NCBI GenBank assembly: GCA_028714875.1
Contig: JAQTLN010000025.1
Location: forward strand, 1 to 60,719
DNA length: 60,719 nt
From: Gallionellaceae bacterium
GTDB lineage: Bacteria; Pseudomonadota; Gammaproteobacteria; Burkholderiales; Thiobacillaceae
Direction: 5' to 3'
Part shown: positions 38,348-48,635 of the stretch, one piece after another
Layout: every line of letters starts with the position of its first letter
How positions within the stretch are numbered: position 1 is the stretch's first letter
Position numbers and translations under genes: made by a program
Notes under the pieces: generated by a model
Databases searched by the model: none
What the model saw: only the letters and a program-made list of their open reading frames with translations
Told to the model about the DNA's origin: nothing

Positions 38348-38548
38348 ATGAAAGCGATCGAACTCAAGGCCAAATCCACGGAAGAACTCAAGCAGGAAGT
38401 GAAGGAATTGCTTCGTGCACAGTTCAGCCTGCGTATGCAGCTTTCCACCCAGCAGACCACCAAGACCCACGAGCTTCGCAAGGTTCGCCGTGACATCGCC
38501 CGTGTGCGTACTGTCATGCGGGAACAGAAGCTTACGGCCGGCAACTGA
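38348..38548 (+). CDS. rpmC: Ribosomal protein uL29
   Basis: 66 residues from ATG 38348, one base after the rplP stop. Two-helix tunnel-exit protein. [19 protein letters not shown] and [17 protein letters not shown] are the two helices. Confidence 0.95.
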   Translation: MKAIELKAKSTEELKQEVKELLRAQFSLRMQLSTQQTTKTHELRKVRRDIARVRTVMREQKLTAGN

Positions 38549-38559
38549 CGAGCAGGATC

Positions 38560-38832
38560 ATGAGCGAACAACAAACCGTAAATGTCGCGCGCGCCCTCAC
38601 CGGCACGGTTGTCAGCGACAAGATGAACAAAACCGTTACCGTATTGGTGGAGCGTAAAGTCAAGCACCCCCTGTATGGCAAGATTATTCGTTTGTCCAAA
38701 AAGTACCACGCCCACGACGAAAACAATGAATTCGGCATGGGTGATGTCGTGGTGATCGAGGAATGCCGTCCGATCTCCAAGACCAAGGCCTGGCGCGTAG
38801 CTCGTTTGATTGAAAAAGCGCGCCTGGTGTAA
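38560..38832 (+). CDS. rpsQ: Ribosomal protein uS17
   Basis: 90 residues. Primary 16S-binding OB-fold protein. [16 protein letters not shown] and [19 protein letters not shown] are the signatures. Last gene before the hairpin/promoter that opens the spc cluster. Confidence 0.96.
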   Translation: MSEQQTVNVARALTGTVVSDKMNKTVTVLVERKVKHPLYGKIIRLSKKYHAHDENNEFGMGDVVVIEECRPISKTKAWRVARLIEKARLV

Positions 38833-38839
38833 ATAGTGC

Positions 38840-38868
38840 TTGCATAGGAAGTCGCTCGCCAATAGAAT
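38840..38868 (+). promoter_or_regulatory. Sigma-70 promoter of the spc cluster
   Basis: TTGCAT (38840-38845), 17-base spacer, TAGAAT (38863-38868), about 145 bases before rplN. The position matches the E. coli spc promoter. The -10 sits in the loop of a hairpin. Confidence 0.65.
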
Positions 38869-38878
38869 GGCGGGCTTT
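38854..38878 (+). terminator. Hairpin at the end of the S10 cluster
   Basis: GCTCGCC pairs with GGCGGGC (7 bp, one G-U), loop AATAGAAT, then TTT. A short weak terminator candidate 21 bases after the rpsQ stop, overlapping the spc promoter. Confidence 0.5.
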
Positions 38879-39012
38879 CCAGTTCACCGCAGCGGTGCTC
38901 TGGAATTAAACGCGTAGCCTGGCTGGTTACGCAACAAATTCGCGTGAAAACGCGCAACCCGAACGGGATCCAAAACTGCTGGCCACTTTGGTTGGCAAGT
39001 TGGAGAGAAAAC

Positions 39013-39381
39013 ATGATCCAGATGCAATCCACGTTGGACGTGGCTGACAACACCGGTGCGCGCACCGTTATGTGCATCAAGGTGTTGGGCGGCTCGAAGC
39101 GGCGTTATGCCGGTGTAGGCGACATCATCAAGGTCAGCATCAAAGATGCTGCGCCGCGTGGTCGCGTCAAGAAGGGTGACGTTTACAGTGCCGTGGTGGT
39201 GCGTACCGCCAAGGGTGTGCGTCGTCCTGATGGTTCGCTCATCAAATTCGACAAGAACGCGGCTGTCCTGCTCAACAGCAAGCTTGAGCCCATCGGCACC
39301 CGTATTTTCGGGCCTGTAACCCGTGAACTGCGCACGGAACGATTCATGAAGATCGTTTCGCTGGCGCCGGAAGTGCTGTAA
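39013..39381 (+). CDS. rplN: Ribosomal protein uL14
   Basis: 122 residues from ATG 39013 (GGAGAGAAAAC upstream). Forms an intersubunit bridge. [28 protein letters not shown] start; an upstream extension in frame is not protein-like. Confidence 0.97.
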   Translation: MIQMQSTLDVADNTGARTVMCIKVLGGSKRRYAGVGDIIKVSIKDAAPRGRVKKGDVYSAVVVRTAKGVRRPDGSLIKFDKNAAVLLNSKLEPIGTRIFGPVTRELRTERFMKIVSLAPEVL

Positions 39382-39392
39382 GGAGCCTGGCC

Positions 39393-39707
39393 ATGCAAAA
39401 AATTCGTAAAGGCGATGAGGTCATCGTCCTGGCGGGAAAGGACAAGGGCAAGCGTGGAACCGTGCTGCGCATGCTTGAGGAAAAGTTGGTGGTCGAGGGT
39501 GTGAATCGCGTGCGTAAGGCTGTCAAGCCGAACCCAATGCGCGGCACAACCGGCGGCTTCCAGGACAAAGACATGCCTATCCATCAGTCCAACGTCGCGG
39601 TATTCAATGCCGCCGCCGGCAAGGGTGATCGTGTGGGTATCAAAACATTGGAAGATGGGCGCAAGGTGCGCTTCTTCAAATCCAATGGCGAAGTACTGAA
39701 CACGTAA
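39393..39707 (+). CDS. rplX: Ribosomal protein uL24
   Basis: 104 residues. Assembly-initiator protein with a KOW motif, [20 protein letters not shown] (about 4-23). AAGGAG precedes the ATG. Confidence 0.96.
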   Translation: MQKIRKGDEVIVLAGKDKGKRGTVLRMLEEKLVVEGVNRVRKAVKPNPMRGTTGGFQDKDMPIHQSNVAVFNAAAGKGDRVGIKTLEDGRKVRFFKSNGEVLNT

Positions 39708-39716
39708 GGAGTGGTC

Positions 39717-40256
39717 ATGGCTCGTATGCACGATTACTACAAGGACACTGTGGTCAAGCAGCTGATGGATCGCTTTGGCTATAAGTCAATAATGGAAGTC
39801 CCTTGTATTACAAAAGTGACCCTCAATATGGGGGTTGGCGAAGCGGTAGGTGACAAGAAGGTCATGGATCACGCTGTGGGTGACATGACTAAGATTGCTG
39901 GTCAGAAGCCTGTGGTGACGCTCTCCCGCAAGTCGATTGCCGGATTCAAGATTCGCGACCACTACCCGGTGGGTTGCATGGTCACGCTGCGGCGCGAACG
40001 CATGTACGAATTTCTGGATCGCCTGATCAGTGTCGCGATACCACGTATACGTGACTTCCGGGGGATTGGTGGGAAAGGATTTGATGGCCGTGGAAACTAC
40101 AACATGGGCGTCAAGGAGCAGATCATCTTTCCGGAAATCGAGTATGAAAAAATCGATACGCTGCGTGGGATGAATATCACCATTACCACGACCGCCAAGA
40201 CCGATGAAGAAGCCAGAGCTCTTCTTTCGGCGTTCAAGTTTCCTTTCAAGAATTGA
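39717..40256 (+). CDS. rplE: Ribosomal protein uL5
   Basis: 179 residues from ATG 39717 (TAAGGAG five bases upstream). Binds 5S r[19 protein letters not shown] and [20 protein letters not shown] are the signatures. Confidence 0.97.
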   Translation: MARMHDYYKDTVVKQLMDRFGYKSIMEVPCITKVTLNMGVGEAVGDKKVMDHAVGDMTKIAGQKPVVTLSRKSIAGFKIRDHYPVGCMVTLRRERMYEFLDRLISVAIPRIRDFRGIGGKGFDGRGNYNMGVKEQIIFPEIEYEKIDTLRGMNITITTTAKTDEEARALLSAFKFPFKN

Positions 40257-40263
40257 GGTTGCG

Positions 40264-40569
40264 ATGGCTAAGCTCGCACTGATCAACCGTGAGGCAAAAC
40301 GTCGTGCCACGGTGAAGAAGTTTGCCGCAAAGCGTGTTGCGCTCAAGGCAATCATCAAAGATGTCAACCTGGACGACAGCGCTCGTATGGACGCGCGTCT
40401 TAAGCTCCAGACGTTGCCGCGCAACGCCAGTGAGAGTCGCCTGCGCAACCGCTGCGCGTTGACGGGCCGCCCGCGTGGTGTGTTCCGCAAGTTCGGCCTG
40501 TGCCGTCACAAGATCCGCGAGTTCGCCATGAAGGGTGAAATTCCCGGCGTGGTCAAGGCTAGCTGGTAA
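40264..40569 (+). CDS. rpsN: Ribosomal protein uS14, zinc-free long form
   Basis: 101 residues from ATG 40264. The long form lacks the CxxC zinc motif; [27 protein letters not shown] near the C terminus is typical. Seven bases after rplE. Confidence 0.97.
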   Translation: MAKLALINREAKRRATVKKFAAKRVALKAIIKDVNLDDSARMDARLKLQTLPRNASESRLRNRCALTGRPRGVFRKFGLCRHKIREFAMKGEIPGVVKASW

Positions 40570-40580
40570 GGGGTGCATAT

Positions 40581-40976
40581 ATGAGCATGAGTGATCCCAT
40601 CGCCGACATGCTGACCCGTATTCGTAACGGTCAGATGGTCGAGAAAGTTACGGTAAAAATGCCGTCCTCCAAGCTGAAGAACGCGATTGCCCAAGTCCTC
40701 AAGGACGAAGGCTATATCGACGATTACAAAGTGCACGAGAACGGTGGTCTACCGGAAATGGAAGTGGCTTTGCGTTACTACGCGGGGCGTCCTGTTATTG
40801 AAAAAATCGAACGCATCAGCCGCCCTGGTCTGCGCATTTACAAGGGCCATGACAACTTGCCCCGTGTAATGAACGGTCTCGGTGTCGCTATCGTTTCCAC
40901 ATCGCAGGGAGTCATGACCGACCGTAAGGCGCGTTCCCTGGGTGTCGGCGGCGAAGTGCTCTGCGTTGTGGCGTGA
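40581..40976 (+). CDS. rpsH: Ribosomal protein uS8
   Basis: 131 residues. Central-domain 30S protein and, in E. coli, repressor of the spc operon. [18 protein letters not shown] start; [15 protein letters not shown]-like end ([18 protein letters not shown]). AAGGGG is eight bases from the first ATG; the second ATG (40587) is possible. Confidence 0.97.
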   Translation: MSMSDPIADMLTRIRNGQMVEKVTVKMPSSKLKNAIAQVLKDEGYIDDYKVHENGGLPEMEVALRYYAGRPVIEKIERISRPGLRIYKGHDNLPRVMNGLGVAIVSTSQGVMTDRKARSLGVGGEVLCVVA

Positions 40977-40984
40977 GGTAAAAA

Positions 40985-41518
40985 ATGTCGCGCGTTGCTA
41001 AAAATCCTGTTTCCGTGCCGTCTGGTGTTGAGGTCAATCTCAGCAGCGACGCTATTTCCATCAAGGGCCCTCTGGGTGTCCTGAAGCAAGCTCTGGTCTC
41101 TCATGTCAGTGTTACTCATGCCGATGGCCGCCTGGAGATTGCGACAGCCAATGATTCGCGTGAAGCTCATGCGATGTCAGGTACCACACGGGCATTACTT
41201 GCCAACATGATTCTTGGTGTAACCAAGGGTTTTGAGCGCAAGTTGACCCTGGTTGGCGTCGGTTACCGTGCACAAGCGCAAGGTAACAAGCTCAATCTGA
41301 CCCTGGGCTTCTCCCATCCGGTCGAACACATCATGCCTGAAGGCATCAAGGTCGAAACGCCTACCCAGACCGAGGTCGTGATCAAGGGTATGGATAAGCA
41401 GGTTGTCGGCCAGGTTGCCGCTGATGTGCGCGCGTACCGCAAGCCTGAACCGTACAAAGGCAAAGGCGTGCGCTATTCGGATGAAGTTGTGGTCCGTAAA
41501 GAGACCAAGAAGAAATAA
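40985..41518 (+). CDS. rplF: Ribosomal protein uL6
   Basis: 177 residues. Two-domain protein near the sarcin-ricin loop. [15 protein letters not shown] start, [12 protein letters not shown] in the middle and [15 protein letters not shown] near the end. Confidence 0.97.
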   Translation: MSRVAKNPVSVPSGVEVNLSSDAISIKGPLGVLKQALVSHVSVTHADGRLEIATANDSREAHAMSGTTRALLANMILGVTKGFERKLTLVGVGYRAQAQGNKLNLTLGFSHPVEHIMPEGIKVETPTQTEVVIKGMDKQVVGQVAADVRAYRKPEPYKGKGVRYSDEVVVRKETKKK

Positions 41519-41533
41519 CCTGGAGCGATTGCA

Positions 41534-41887
41534 ATGGACAAGAAATTCCGTCGGCTGCGCAGGGCGCGCAAAACCCGCGCCAAAATTGCGGAGCTGGGTG
41601 CGATCCGCCTGTGCGTACATCGCAGTAATACTCACATCTACGCGCAACTCATCGACGCGACAGGTGGCAACGTGCTGGCATCGGCTTCCTCACTTGAGAA
41701 AGATATGCGCACGCAGTTGAAAAATGGTGGCAACGTTGACGCGGCCAAGGCAATCGGCCAGCTCATCGCCGAGAAAGCCAAGGCAATCGGAGTCGAGAAA
41801 GTGTCTTTCGACCGTGCCGGCTTTGCGTTTCACGGTCGTGTCAAGGCACTGGCTGAAGCAGCCCGTGAACACGGTTTGCAGTTCTAA
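41534..41887 (+). CDS. rplR: Ribosomal protein uL18
   Basis: 117 residues. 5S rRNA binder with a basic N terminus ([13 protein letters not shown]) and [24 protein letters not shown] at the C terminus. Confidence 0.97.
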   Translation: MDKKFRRLRRARKTRAKIAELGAIRLCVHRSNTHIYAQLIDATGGNVLASASSLEKDMRTQLKNGGNVDAAKAIGQLIAEKAKAIGVEKVSFDRAGFAFHGRVKALAEAAREHGLQF

Positions 41888-41898
41888 GCGAGAAGATC

Positions 41899-42414
41899 AT
41901 GGCGAAACCCCAACAGCAACAGCAAGAAGATCGCGGCGACGGCTTGCAGGAAAAGATGATTTCGGTCAATCGTGTCACCAAAGTGGTGAAAGGCGGCCGT
42001 ATTCTTAGCTTTGCCGCTCTGACCGTGGTTGGTGACGGTGATGGCGCCGTCGGCATGGGCAAGGGCAAGGCCCGCGAAGTGCCCGTGGCCGTGACCAAGG
42101 CAATGGACGAAGCCCGTCGCAAGATGGTTAAGGTGTCACTCAAGAATGGCACATTCCACCATGCCGTCATTGGCCGTCATGGCGCCTCGCGCGTCCTGAT
42201 CCAGCCCGCGTCCGAAGGTACTGGAATTATCGCTGGTGGCGCGATGCGCGCGGTGTTCGAGGTGATGGGCGTGCATAACGTGTTGGCCAAATGCCTGGGT
42301 TCGACCAATCCTTACAACGTCGTCCGCGCAACGCTGAATGGTCTGTCTCAAATGATGACGCCCAGCGAAATTGCGGCGAAGCGCGGCAAGACCGTAGCTG
42401 AAATCCTGGAGTAA
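41899..42414 (+). CDS. rpsE: Ribosomal protein uS5
   Basis: 171 residues. Accuracy and mRNA-entry protein. The Gln-rich start ([14 protein letters not shown]) precedes the double-stranded-RNA-like domain [24 protein letters not shown]; the spectinomycin loop VKGG is wild type. Confidence 0.97.
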   Translation: MAKPQQQQQEDRGDGLQEKMISVNRVTKVVKGGRILSFAALTVVGDGDGAVGMGKGKAREVPVAVTKAMDEARRKMVKVSLKNGTFHHAVIGRHGASRVLIQPASEGTGIIAGGAMRAVFEVMGVHNVLAKCLGSTNPYNVVRATLNGLSQMMTPSEIAAKRGKTVAEILE

Positions 42415-42417
42415 GTC

Positions 42418-42609
42418 ATGAGCGACGCAATAGGAAAGATCAAGGTGACGTTGGTGAGAAGTCCCATCGGCACCGTTCAGTCCCATCGTGCCAGTGTGCG
42501 CGGACTTGGGCTCAAGCGTATGCACCAGAGCGCGGTTCTGGAAGATACCCCGGCCGTACGCGGCATGATCAACCGGGTCAACTACCTGGTGAAATTCGAG
42601 GTTGCGTGA
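42418..42609 (+). CDS. rpmD: Ribosomal protein uL30
   Basis: 63 residues. [26 protein letters not shown] is the family core. Its TGA overlaps the rplO ATG. Confidence 0.95.
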   Translation: MSDAIGKIKVTLVRSPIGTVQSHRASVRGLGLKRMHQSAVLEDTPAVRGMINRVNYLVKFEVA

Positions 42610-43046
42610 TGAAGCTCAACACTATCAAACCCGCTGCTGGTAGCACCCACTCCAGCAAGCGTCCCGGCCGTGGCATCGGTTCCGGTCTGGGCAAGACAGG
42701 CGGTCGTGGCCACAAAGGCCAGAAGTCGCGCGCAGGTGGATTTCACAAAGTCGGTTTTGAAGGTGGTCAGATGCCTCTGGCCCGCCGTCTCCCGAAGCGT
42801 GGCTTCATCTCGCTTGATCGTGCCTTCAAGGCGGAAGTTCGTCTTTCCGACATCAATGCCCTGCCGGTCGATACCGTTGACATGCTGGTCCTCAAGCAGG
42901 CTGGTCTGGTTTCGCAATTGACGCGCAGTGCCAAGGTCATTCTGGCAGGTGAGATCGAGAAAGCTGTCAAGCTGGTCGGCATCGCCGCGACCAAGGGCGC
43001 ACGTGCCGCGATCGAGTCTGCCGGCGGCAGCCTGGTCGAGGCCTGA
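42609..43046 (+). CDS. rplO: Ribosomal protein uL15
   Basis: 145 residues from ATG 42609 (TGATG overlap with rpmD). Late assembly protein. N-terminal Gly/Arg-rich arm [22 protein letters not shown]; globular C-terminal half. Confidence 0.97.
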   Translation: MKLNTIKPAAGSTHSSKRPGRGIGSGLGKTGGRGHKGQKSRAGGFHKVGFEGGQMPLARRLPKRGFISLDRAFKAEVRLSDINALPVDTVDMLVLKQAGLVSQLTRSAKVILAGEIEKAVKLVGIAATKGARAAIESAGGSLVEA

Positions 43047-43060
43047 GAAGGAAACCTATC

Positions 43061-44386
43061 TTGGCCGGCGCGTCCAACCTCCTCCAGATGTCAAGCAAGA
43101 TGGGTGACTTGAAAAGTCGCCTCTTGTTCTTGTTGGGTGCGCTGATCGTCTATCGTATCGGGGCGCATATCCCGGTGCCCGGTATCGATCCCGCCGCATT
43201 GGAACAATTGTTCCGCAGCCAGCAAGGCGGCATTCTGGGCATGTTCAACATGTTCTCGGGTGGCGCGCTGTCGCGTTTTACAGTTTTCGCGCTGGGCATC
43301 ATGCCCTACATCTCGGCATCGATCATTATGCAGCTGATGACTGTGGTCTCACCTCAGTTGGAAGCGCTTAAGAAAGAAGGCGAGGCTGGCCGTCGCAAAA
43401 TTACGCAGTATACCCGCTACGGTACAGTGCTGCTCGCTACCTTCCAGGCAATTGGAATATCCATCGCTCTGGAAGGGCAGGCCGGTCTGGTGCTCGAGCC
43501 GGGCCTCATGTTCCGCCTGACCACCATGATTACTCTCGTGGCAGGCACCATGTTCCTCATGTGGCTGGGTGAGCAGATTACCGAGCGTGGCCTCGGTAAC
43601 GGTATCTCGATCATTATCTTTGCGGGTATTGCAGCTGGCTTGCCGCATGCAATCGCTGGAACACTGGAATTGACCCGTACCGGAGCTTTCTCGATCCCCC
43701 TCGTGCTGGTGTTATTTACCGGCGCGCTTCTGGTTACCGCGCTGGTCGTCTTTGTCGAGCGTGGACAGCGCAAGATTCTGGTCAACTATGCGAAACGGCA
43801 GGTTGGCAACAAAGTTTATGGCGGGCAGAGCTCTCATCTGCCGCTGAAGCTCAACATGGCTGGTGTGATCCCACCCATCTTCGCTTCCAGCATCATCTTG
43901 TTTCCCGCAACCATCGCGGGGTGGTTCGGCAGCCATGAAGGATTCTCCTGGCTGAAAGATCTGGGTTCCGCCCTGTCTCCCGGCCAGCCGATCTATGTCC
44001 TGCTGTATGCAACCGCGATCGTGTTCTTCTGCTTCTTCTATACCGCTCTTGTTTTCAATCCCAGGGAAACAGCGGACAACCTGAAGAAGAGTGGTGCTTT
44101 TATTCCTGGATATAGGCCGGGTGAGCAGACGGCGCGCTTCATCGACAAGGTCATGACGCGCTTGACGCTGGTCGGCGCTGCTTACATCACGCTGGTGTGT
44201 CTGCTGCCTGAGTTTCTGATCGTCAACTGGAATGTTCCGTTCTATTTTGGTGGCACCTCGCTGTTGATCATTGTGGTGGTGACGATGGACTTCATGGCCC
44301 AGGTACAAGCCTACGTCATGACTCATCAATATGAGTCACTGCTCAAGAAGGCCAACTTCAAGGGCGGTAATTTCATCTCGCGGTAG
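43061..44386 (+). CDS. secY: Preprotein translocase subunit SecY
   Basis: 441 residues with ten membrane helices. TTG start at 43061 with AGAAGGA nine bases upstream; the next ATG would delete residues that precede the conserved [29 protein letters not shown]. Forms the protein channel with SecE (17331-17678). Followed by the decayed infA. Confidence 0.97.
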   Translation: MAGASNLLQMSSKMGDLKSRLLFLLGALIVYRIGAHIPVPGIDPAALEQLFRSQQGGILGMFNMFSGGALSRFTVFALGIMPYISASIIMQLMTVVSPQLEALKKEGEAGRRKITQYTRYGTVLLATFQAIGISIALEGQAGLVLEPGLMFRLTTMITLVAGTMFLMWLGEQITERGLGNGISIIIFAGIAAGLPHAIAGTLELTRTGAFSIPLVLVLFTGALLVTALVVFVERGQRKILVNYAKRQVGNKVYGGQSSHLPLKLNMAGVIPPIFASSIILFPATIAGWFGSHEGFSWLKDLGSALSPGQPIYVLLYATAIVFFCFFYTALVFNPRETADNLKKSGAFIPGYRPGEQTARFIDKVMTRLTLVGAAYITLVCLLPEFLIVNWNVPFYFGGTSLLIIVVVTMDFMAQVQAYVMTHQYESLLKKANFKGGNFISR

Positions 44387-44391
44387 CCGCG

Positions 44392-44606
44392 ATGGTGAAA
44401 GCTTGTGCCATGCGTATGCAAGGCTAAGTGTTTGAATGACTGCATGGTGCGAGGTCCGCGCCAAGCTGAAAATGGGCATGTAGTACTCGGTCATAGCTCC
44501 GGAATGATAGGTGTGCGGTGCATACGTTTCTTTTCGGTGACAAGGTCACGGTTGAACATACACCTACGATCTGTCGCGTGCCCGTATCGCCTGCCGTGCG
44601 AAATGA
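44392..44606 (+). pseudogene. infA: Decayed infA (translation initiation factor IF-1)
   Basis: In the usual infA position between secY and rpmJ. Reading from ATG 44392: MVKACAMRMQG, stop, VFE, stop, L, aligning to MAKEDxIxMQGEVLENL with TAA at codon 12 and TGA at codon 16. After a one-base loss the frame reads ENGHVVLGHSSG, then after a further shift GDKVTVE, and after another YDLSRARIACRAK with the TGA of the original gene. The length of 215 bases compares with 219 for a 72-codon infA. No ribosome site. A functional infA must exist elsewhere, since IF-1 is essential; betaproteobacteria often carry a second infA. Confidence 0.85.
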
Positions 44607-44628
44607 TTGTTAGATAAAGGAGCCGAAC

Positions 44629-44742
44629 ATGCGTGTTCAAGCCTCTGTAAAGAAGATTTGCCGTAAGTGCAAGATTGTCCGTCGCAAGGGTGTGGTTCGC
44701 GTTATTTGCAGCGAAGCACGTCACAAGCAACGTCAAGGCTGA
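44629..44742 (+). CDS. rpmJ: Ribosomal protein bL36
   Basis: 37 residues starting [15 protein letters not shown]. Zinc-ribbon form with C11, C14, C27 and H32. AAAGGAG precedes the ATG. It follows the infA remnant and lies upstream of rpsM. Confidence 0.95.
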   Translation: MRVQASVKKICRKCKIVRRKGVVRVICSEARHKQRQG

Positions 44743-44749
44743 TTTCAAC

Positions 44750-44779
44750 TTGCCAATGTGCAGGTTGGTTCACTATAAT
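44750..44779 (+). promoter_or_regulatory. Sigma-70 promoter of the alpha cluster
   Basis: TTGCCA (44750-44755), 18-base spacer and perfect TATAAT (44774-44779), 30 bases before rpsM. The -35 overlaps a 7-bp hairpin (AACTTGC 44747-44753 with GCAGGTT 44760-44766). Confidence 0.65.
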
Positions 44780-44809
44780 TTTTCGTTTTTGTTTGTTGGG
44801 GGTTAGTAG

Positions 44810-45172
44810 ATGGCCCGTATTGCTGGGGTAAATATCCCAAACCATAAGCATACCGAGATCGCGCTTACGTCGATCTATGGTGTCGGCCGCACCCGTGCGC
44901 GGCTCATCTGCCAGGAGGCAGGTGTGAATCCCGCCCAGAAGATCAAGGATCTGACTGACAGCGACATCGAGAAGCTGCGCGACAGCGTGGCCAAGATCAC
45001 GGTGGAAGGCGACTTGCGTCGTGAAGTCACCATGAACATCAAGCGATTGATGGACCTTGGTTGCTATCGTGGCGTGCGCCATCGCAAAGGCCTGCCCCTG
45101 CGCGGCCAGCGTACTCGCACCAATGCTCGTACCCGCAAGGGCCCCCGCAAGCAGATGCAGAACAAGAAGTAA
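44810..45172 (+). CDS. rpsM: Ribosomal protein uS13
   Basis: 120 residues. Head protein bridging to the 50[21 protein letters not shown] start; [17 protein letters not shown] in the tRNA-contacting tail. Confidence 0.97.
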   Translation: MARIAGVNIPNHKHTEIALTSIYGVGRTRARLICQEAGVNPAQKIKDLTDSDIEKLRDSVAKITVEGDLRREVTMNIKRLMDLGCYRGVRHRKGLPLRGQRTRTNARTRKGPRKQMQNKK

Positions 45173-45184
45173 TAGGTAAACGAC

Positions 45185-45577
45185 ATGGCCAAGGCTAGTG
45201 CAGCGCGTGCGCGCAAGAAAGTTAAGAAGAATGTGGCGGAAGGTATCGCGCACATTCACGCTTCCTTCAATAACACCATCGTCACCATCACCGATCGCCA
45301 GGGCAATGCACTTGCCTGGGCGACCGCTGGTGGCGCTGGCTTCAAGGGCTCCCGGAAGAGCACCCCGTTCGCGGCGCAGGTTGCGGCTGAAAATGCCGGC
45401 AAGATGGCGCTGGAATATGGTCTGAAAAACCTGGAAGTGCGTATCAAGGGTCCTGGTCCTGGTCGTGATTCCACCGTGCGCGCGCTGAATGGTCTTGGTT
45501 ACAAGATCACCAGTATCTCCGACGTGACGCCCATGCCGCATAACGGCTGCCGTCCGCCCAAGAAACGCCGCATCTAA
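45185..45577 (+). CDS. rpsK: Ribosomal protein uS11
   Basis: 130 residues. Platform protein. [28 protein letters not shown] and the end [18 protein letters not shown] are diagnostic. Confidence 0.97.
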   Translation: MAKASAARARKKVKKNVAEGIAHIHASFNNTIVTITDRQGNALAWATAGGAGFKGSRKSTPFAAQVAAENAGKMALEYGLKNLEVRIKGPGPGRDSTVRALNGLGYKITSISDVTPMPHNGCRPPKKRRI

Positions 45578-45594
45578 GCAACAGGAGAGCACAA

Positions 45595-46221
45595 GTGGCC
45601 CGTAACCTCGATCCAAAATGTCGTCAGTGCCGCCGTGAAGGCGAGAAGCTCTTTATCAAGGGCGAGAAGTGTTTCACTGACAAGTGCGCTATTGAGCGCC
45701 GCAACCAGGCCCCCGGTCAGCATGGCGCGAAGAATATGCGCGTGTCCGACTATGGCGGCCAGCTGCGTGAGAAACAGAAGATCCGTCGTATCTATGGCGT
45801 GCTCGAACACCAGTTCCGCCTGACCTACTTTGCCGCTGATCGCCGCAAAGGGGTGACCGGTGAAAACCTGCTGCAAATGCTGGAATCGCGTCTTGATACC
45901 GTGACTTACCGCATGGGCTTTGGCGCTTCGCGTACTGAATCGCGTCAGGCTGTGCGTCATAACGCCATCCTGGTTAATGGCAAGCGCGTCAATATCCCCT
46001 CTTACCAGGTCAAGCCGGGTGATGTGGTGGAAGTGGCCGAGAAAGCCAAAGCACAGTTGCGCATCAAGGCCGCGGCCGAAGCCGCCGCTAGCCGTGGCTT
46101 TCCAGAGTGGGTTGAAGTCGATGCCAAGGCGCTCAAGGGCACCTATAAAGCCATGCCGCAGCGCTCCGAATTGCCGCCCACGATCAATGAGCACTTGGTG
46201 ATTGAACTTTATTCCAAGTAA
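45595..46221 (+). CDS. rpsD: Ribosomal protein uS4, zinc-binding form
   Basis: 208 residues from GTG 45595 (AGGAGAG upstream). Primary 16S binder and, in E. coli, repressor of the alpha operon. The N terminus carries C9, C12, C26 and C31 (CRQC, CFTDKC), so this is the zinc-containing type. S4 domain at about 97-160. Confidence 0.97.
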   Translation: MARNLDPKCRQCRREGEKLFIKGEKCFTDKCAIERRNQAPGQHGAKNMRVSDYGGQLREKQKIRRIYGVLEHQFRLTYFAADRRKGVTGENLLQMLESRLDTVTYRMGFGASRTESRQAVRHNAILVNGKRVNIPSYQVKPGDVVEVAEKAKAQLRIKAAAEAAASRGFPEWVEVDAKALKGTYKAMPQRSELPPTINEHLVIELYSK

Positions 46222-46249
46222 TTGCCTGGTTCTCTGAAGGAAGCGAAAT

Positions 46250-47242
46250 ATGTCTAACAACGGTGAACTGCTGCAACCGCGCATTGTTGAGGTCAACAGC
46301 ATTTCCCCCCGCCAGGCTCGCATTACGCTAGAGCCTTTCGAGCGCGGGTACGGTCACACGCTGGGTAATGCCCTGCGTCGCATCCTGTTGTCGTCCATGC
46401 GTGGCTATGCACCCACTGAGGTCCGCATCGCGGGCGTCGTGCACGAATACTCGGTGATTGAGGGTGTGCAGGAGGATGTCGTCGATATTCTGCTGAACCT
46501 CAAGGGTCTCGCCGTGAAGTTGAACAGCCGCGATGATGCGCTGCTGACCATCAACAAGTCGGGCGAGGGCGTGGTTACGGCGGCGGATATCCAGGCCGGC
46601 CACGATGTGGAAATCCTCAATCCGGACCACGTGATTGCCCACCTGACCAAGGGCGGCAGCCTCGAGATGGAAATCAAGATCGAAGGTGGACGTGGTTACG
46701 TCCCGGCCAGCACTCGAGTTCTGCCTGACGAAACGCGTCCAGTCGGCGTGATCATGGTCGATGCCTTGTACAGCCCGGTCAGAAAAGTCAGCTTCAGTGT
46801 CGAGAGCGCCCGTGTCGAGCAACGTACCGACCTGGACAAGCTGATCATCGAAATCGAGACCAACGGTGTCATCGAGCCAGCCGAGGCGGTTCGTCATTCT
46901 GCCCGTCTGCTGATCGAGCAACTTGCCTCTTTCGCCGATCTCAAGGGTGTGGCAACGATCGCCGAAGTCGGAAGCAAAGGCCCGTCTTCTCCCACGGTGG
47001 ATCCGATTCTGCTGCGCCCGGTCGATGAGCTGGAATTGACGGTTCGCTCCGCCAACTGCCTGAAAGCCGAGAATATCTATTACATCGGCGATCTGATCCA
47101 GCGCAGCGAAACCGAATTGCTCAAGACCCCCAACCTGGGCCGCAAATCCTTGAACGAGATCAAGGACGTGCTGGCTGCTCGTGGCCTCACTCTCGGCATG
47201 AAGCTCGAGAACTGGCCACCTCTTGGTCTTGAGAAGCCTTAA
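46250..47242 (+). CDS. rpoA: RNA polymerase subunit alpha
   Basis: 330 residues. The N-terminal dimer domain (1-230; [20 protein letters not shown]) assembles beta and beta'. The C-terminal domain (about 250-325; [29 protein letters not shown]) binds UP elements and activators. Confidence 0.99.
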   Translation: MSNNGELLQPRIVEVNSISPRQARITLEPFERGYGHTLGNALRRILLSSMRGYAPTEVRIAGVVHEYSVIEGVQEDVVDILLNLKGLAVKLNSRDDALLTINKSGEGVVTAADIQAGHDVEILNPDHVIAHLTKGGSLEMEIKIEGGRGYVPASTRVLPDETRPVGVIMVDALYSPVRKVSFSVESARVEQRTDLDKLIIEIETNGVIEPAEAVRHSARLLIEQLASFADLKGVATIAEVGSKGPSSPTVDPILLRPVDELELTVRSANCLKAENIYYIGDLIQRSETELLKTPNLGRKSLNEIKDVLAARGLTLGMKLENWPPLGLEKP

Positions 47243-47296
47243 GGTCTTGAGGACCATAAGCCTCGAGAAACCCTGATCTCTATTAGGTAGAACAAA

Positions 47297-47677
47297 ATGC
47301 GTCATCGTCTCGCACATCGCAAACTTAACCGTACCAGCAGCCACCGCGCCGCGCTGCTGCGCAATCTGTCCAACGCCCTGCTCAAGCATGAGGTCATCAA
47401 GACCACGCTGCCCAAGGCCAAGGAATTGCGCAAAGTGGTAGAGCCGCTCATCACCCTTGGCAAGAAGCCCAGTCTGGCCAACCGCCGTCTGGCCTTCGAC
47501 CGTCTGCGTGACCGCGACATGGTCGTCAAGCTGTTCGACGACCTCGGCCCCCGCTTCCTGGCGCGTCCAGGTGGTTATGTTCGTATCCTCAAGTTCGGCT
47601 TTCGCCAGGGTGACAACGCGCCCATGGCACTGATCGAACTGGTTGATCGTGCCGAGGAAGTGGTCGCAAGCGAATAA
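47297..47677 (+). CDS. rplQ: Ribosomal protein bL17
   Basis: 126 residues. [24 protein letters not shown] start. Last gene of the ribosomal block; a strong terminator follows. Confidence 0.97.
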   Translation: MRHRLAHRKLNRTSSHRAALLRNLSNALLKHEVIKTTLPKAKELRKVVEPLITLGKKPSLANRRLAFDRLRDRDMVVKLFDDLGPRFLARPGGYVRILKFGFRQGDNAPMALIELVDRAEEVVASE

Positions 47678-47698
47678 GGTTGCATCTGACCTTGCGAG

Positions 47699-47724
47699 AA
47701 AAAGCCGGCTTTAGCCGGCTTTTT
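47699..47724 (+). terminator. Terminator after rplQ
   Basis: A perfect 12-bp stem (AAAAAGCCGGCT/AGCCGGCTTTTT) with a 2-base loop. Works in principle on both strands. Ends the alpha cluster. Confidence 0.92.
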
Positions 47725-47788
47725 CTATTGATCAGGCAATTCCGCTGCTGTTGAGTAGCTGCTTTCAGGTGATGACCAGGAGTGGACA

Positions 47789-48538
47789 ATGCTCGTACTG
47801 ATTACCGACTACGGCTGGCATGATCCCTATGTAGGACAGATGAAGGCCTTGCTTGCCGGTCTGGCGCCCGGCACGACGGTGATTGACCTGCTGCATACCG
47901 TTCCCGATTTCAATGCCCACGCCGGGGCTCATCTGCTTGCCGCGCTGTGTCGCGATCTACCAGCCGGAACCGTGGTGCTCGCCGTGGTCGATCCTGGTGT
48001 CGGTGGGCCGCGTGAGGCGGTGGTGGTGGAAGCGGATGGTCGTTACTACGTTGGCCCCGATAACGGCCTGCTTTCTTTGGTGGCCGGCCGCGCACAGATT
48101 ACGAGAACCTGGCGCATCCACTGGCGAGCGGATAATTGTTCCGACTCCTTCCATGGACGCGACCTGTTCGCGCCTATCGCCGCCTGGATCGCTACAGGCA
48201 ACTTTCCCGATGACAAACTCACACCGGTAGATGGCCTGCAAGTGCGCTTCGATACCGCGGAGTTGCCACGTATTCTTTACATCGACCACTACGGCAACGC
48301 TTGGTCTGGGATACGCGGTGGTGTGGCAGAGGCGGGGGCCAATATCGAGGTGAAAGGCCAGATCTTGCCTTGGCGGCGGGTATTCATCGAGGCCGGCAAG
48401 GGCGAGGCGTTCTGGCATGTAAACAGCTCCGGCCTGGTGGAGATCGCCGTGAACCGGGGTAGCGCCGCGGAGAAACTGGGCTTGAAGGTGGGCGATCTGG
48501 TCAGGTTGTCAGGTTCCCCAGACAGTCAGTTGCATTAG
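47789..48538 (+). CDS. SAM hydroxide adenosyltransferase (DUF62 family)
   Basis: 249 residues. The family, related to fluorinase and chlorinase, hydrolyses S-adenosylmethionine to adenosine and methionine. LITDYGWHDPYVGQMKALL at the start, VVDPGVGGPR in the middle, YVGPDNGLLSL and SDSFHGRDLFAPIAAW match the nucleotide-binding and catalytic (Asp/Arg/His) segments. It lacks the halogenase insertion as far as I can see. Monocistronic, after the rplQ terminator. Confidence 0.85.
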   Translation: MLVLITDYGWHDPYVGQMKALLAGLAPGTTVIDLLHTVPDFNAHAGAHLLAALCRDLPAGTVVLAVVDPGVGGPREAVVVEADGRYYVGPDNGLLSLVAGRAQITRTWRIHWRADNCSDSFHGRDLFAPIAAWIATGNFPDDKLTPVDGLQVRFDTAELPRILYIDHYGNAWSGIRGGVAEAGANIEVKGQILPWRRVFIEAGKGEAFWHVNSSGLVEIAVNRGSAAEKLGLKVGDLVRLSGSPDSQLH

Positions 48539-48635
48539 GCTGGACTGCGCGCCGCGAAATCCTTCATAACAACGGCATAACGACATGGACAGCCGACCTT
48601 GTTGGGTTTCGCTATCGCTCAACCCATCCAACCTG

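Noticed and set aside
44405-44617. 70-codon open frame between secY and rpmJ as a new small gene
   Set aside because: It is one frame of the decayed infA; only its middle (ENGHVVLGHSSG) matches IF-1 and the rest is frame-shifted.
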